A DNA stretch of 25,213 nucleotides. Origin: DATGIQ01 sp035295665 (GTDB lineage Bacteria > Planctomycetota > Planctomycetia > Gemmatales > Gemmataceae). Location: contig DATGIQ010000479.1 of NCBI GenBank assembly GCA_035295665.1, positions 1 to 25,213 on the forward strand. The letters are read 5' to 3'. Positions 23,867 to 25,213 of the stretch are shown here, piece by piece; position 1 is the stretch's first letter; every line of letters starts with the position of its first letter. The position numbers were made by a program, and so were the translations under genes. A model generated the notes under the pieces. The model had not been told where the DNA came from. It made no database searches and saw only the letters and a program-made list of their open reading frames with translations.

Positions 23867-24564
23867 TCGGAGCATCAAACCCGTTCATGAGCAAACGCTC
23901 GGTTCCTGTAATGCAACAGCCAAGCGCGCGCCTGCGTCGAAGGTTTCTCATTGGCCCCTGGGTAGCACACCGACCGCATGTCCATCATATCCTGTGGATG
24001 TTGGGCTTAACCCCAGCCACGACGCAAACCACCGTCAACGAGCAGGATTGCTTGGTCCGTCATGCTGCCGGCCGAAAGCGTCTCGTCGAAATCGGCGTCT
24101 GGCACGGGTTCAATAGCCGTCGTCTCCGCGAGGTCATGGCACCCGACGGGGTTCTGTTCGCGGTCGATCCCTTTCCGATCGGACGCTTTCGATTCAACCC
24201 GCAATTCCTTGTCGCTCGGGGCGAAGTGCATGCCGTGCGCAATGGTTGTGTGCGGTGGATGCGCATGACCGGTGTGGAGGCGGGCCAGGCCTTCCGGGCA
24301 CACGGGGAGGAACCGGTCGACTTTATCTTCATCGATGGGGATCATAGTTACGAAGGACTCCGTGGCGATTGGCAGATATGGAGCGAACTCCTGGCGTGCG
24401 GCGGCATCATGGCCCTGCACGACAGCCGTTCAACACCGGAGCGCCCAATCGACGAGGCGGGGAGTGTCGTGTTCACGAACGAAGTCATACGTAACGACCC
24501 CCGTTACGAGATCGTCGAAACCGTGGATTCGATGACGATCTTATGTCGTCGCACGCTCCTGTGA
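23863..24564 (+). CDS. Class I SAM methyltransferase (Methyltransf_24 type)
   Basis: The start is the ATG of an ATGA overlap with the TylF-like gene. The product has 233 residues. LVEIGVWHGFNSRRLREVM (74-92) is the SAM loop, LFAVDPF (98-104) the acidic strand, and DFIFIDGDHSYEGLRGDWQIW (153-173) then GGIMALHDSRS (180-190) are typical of Methyltransf_24 and rhamnosyl O-methyltransferase-like proteins. The family acts on varied substrates including surface sugars. No signal peptide is seen; the first 45 residues are basic and may contact lipid-linked substrate. It is followed after 15 bases by a glycosyltransferase. Confidence 0.88.
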   Translation: MIGASNPFMSKRSVPVMQQPSARLRRRFLIGPWVAHRPHVHHILWMLGLTPATTQTTVNEQDCLVRHAAGRKRLVEIGVWHGFNSRRLREVMAPDGVLFAVDPFPIGRFRFNPQFLVARGEVHAVRNGCVRWMRMTGVEAGQAFRAHGEEPVDFIFIDGDHSYEGLRGDWQIWSELLACGGIMALHDSRSTPERPIDEAGSVVFTNEVIRNDPRYEIVETVDSMTILCRRTLL

Positions 24565-24579
24565 GCCCTGGGCCCGTTC

Positions 24580-25213
24580 ATGACGAAATCGCGCATGAGA
24601 ATTCTCCGCATCGCTGACATTCCCGATAACCGTACTACGGGAATGACCCGGGCCATGTACGGCAGCGGGGACGCGTTGGCCGCGGCGGGCCATCAAGTGG
24701 ATTACTTGTTCATGGACCGAATTGGGGGCATTCGCTCGCCTCGGGTTCGCCGATTTGCAACCCCGTTGCGATTGCCGGCCGTCCTACGCCGGATGATGCG
24801 AGAGGCCAACGCGTATGACATTGCCGAGGTTCATGAGACGCTGGCAGCACCGCTGTTATTTCTCCGTCGCTTTCAGCGCCGCATGCCAGCCGTCGTTCTC
24901 TTTTGCCACGGATTGGCGATCCGGGCACACGCTGCGGACCTCGAATACCGCAAGCTGAAAGGGCTCCCGGTTTCGATCCGCAACCGCTACTCGCCTCTCG
25001 CGGAAGTCTTTCAGGCGATGTACGCAATTCGACGCTCGGACCATATTCTGTGTTGCAATTCGGATGATGTTCAACGTCTCGTCGATAGCGGCGTGCCGTC
25101 CGCGTTGATCTCCGTGCACCAGAATGGGGTTCCAGATGCCTTTCTCCGAGCCGGGGCGGACCTGGCAGACGCCGCATCGACACGCAGCGGCATTCTCTTC
25201 TTGGGGAGCTGGG
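24580..25213 (+). CDS. GT4-type glycosyltransferase, N-terminal part
   Basis: The frame starts at ATG 24580, or at ATG 24595 five codons later, and runs off the right edge after 211 residues with no stop. MRILRIADIPDNRTTGMTRAMYGSGDALAAAGHQVDYLFMD is the N-terminal Rossmann domain opening of GT-B family 4 enzymes, followed by YDIAEVHETLAAPLLFLRR, VVLFCHGLAIRAH, RSDHILCCNSDDVQRLVDSGV and VHQNGVPDAF, which match the domain linker just before the nucleotide-sugar-binding half. ILFLGSW at the very end begins the second domain. The catalytic EX7E region is beyond the window. It probably adds a sugar to the lipid-linked glycan in the cytoplasm. Confidence 0.85.
   Translation, partial: MTKSRMRILRIADIPDNRTTGMTRAMYGSGDALAAAGHQVDYLFMDRIGGIRSPRVRRFATPLRLPAVLRRMMREANAYDIAEVHETLAAPLLFLRRFQRRMPAVVLFCHGLAIRAHAADLEYRKLKGLPVSIRNRYSPLAEVFQAMYAIRRSDHILCCNSDDVQRLVDSGVPSALISVHQNGVPDAFLRAGADLADAASTRSGILFLGSW

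Noticed and set aside
1..25213. tRNA, rRNA, CRISPR, insertion sequence or phage genes
   Set aside because: Looked for cloverleaf or rRNA-like segments, regularly spaced repeats and transposase/integrase motifs; none found by eye. Short or degraded elements could be missed without a search.

Overview
This looks like a chromosomal segment of a GC-rich Gram-negative bacterium, most plausibly a planctomycete. That assignment is an inference from the mixture of Tat-exported sugar oxidoreductases and glycosidase-like proteins, a DUF2891 protein, a TPR plus GT9-like glycosyltransferase, and a polysaccharide-export lipoprotein paired with a small lineage-type lipoprotein. No rRNA, tRNA, CRISPR array or transposase was seen.

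Region 1 (1-8082, all minus strand) is a five-gene carbohydrate-utilisation block. In transcription order it holds a DUF2891 protein, a ketopantoate-reductase-like enzyme, a Tat-exported Gfo/Idh/MocA oxidoreductase, a Tat-exported GHL6/beta-galactosidase-trimerisation-type glycosidase, and a secreted TIM-barrel glycosidase-like protein that runs off the left edge. Four of the five carry export signals, so the block probably handles a polysaccharide or its sugars outside the cytoplasm.

Region 2 (8372-14634) is a polysaccharide assembly region. It holds a TPR/GT9-like glycosyltransferase, an 893-bp stretch with no convincing gene, and a truncated WecA/MraY-type sugar-phosphate transferase whose 3' end is joined out of frame to the tyrosine-rich tail of a bacterial tyrosine kinase. 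These are followed by a CpsB-type PHP phosphatase and, convergently on the minus strand, a Wza-like export lipoprotein with a small companion lipoprotein. The kinase body and the transferase C-terminus are missing from the window, which looks like a deletion (or a misassembly).

Region 3 (14865-25213, all plus strand) is a glycan decoration cluster, tightly packed with three ATGA start/stop overlaps. It has a zinc-ribbon methyltransferase, a NodU/TobZ-type carbamoyltransferase, an SxtJ-like membrane protein, a DUF5989 micro-membrane protein, an SGNH hydrolase, a second frameshifted DUF5989-like gene, a MycE-like methyltransferase, a Wzx-type flippase, FkbM, TylF/MycF and Methyltransf_24-type methyltransferases, and the start of a GT4 glycosyltransferase. 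The order carbamoyltransferase, SxtJ, DUF5989 (SxtK-like), SGNH (SxtL-like) parallels sxtI-sxtL of cyanobacterial saxitoxin clusters, here apparently attached to a surface polysaccharide. The simplest joint reading is synthesis and export of a glycan that is O-carbamoylated and methylated several times.
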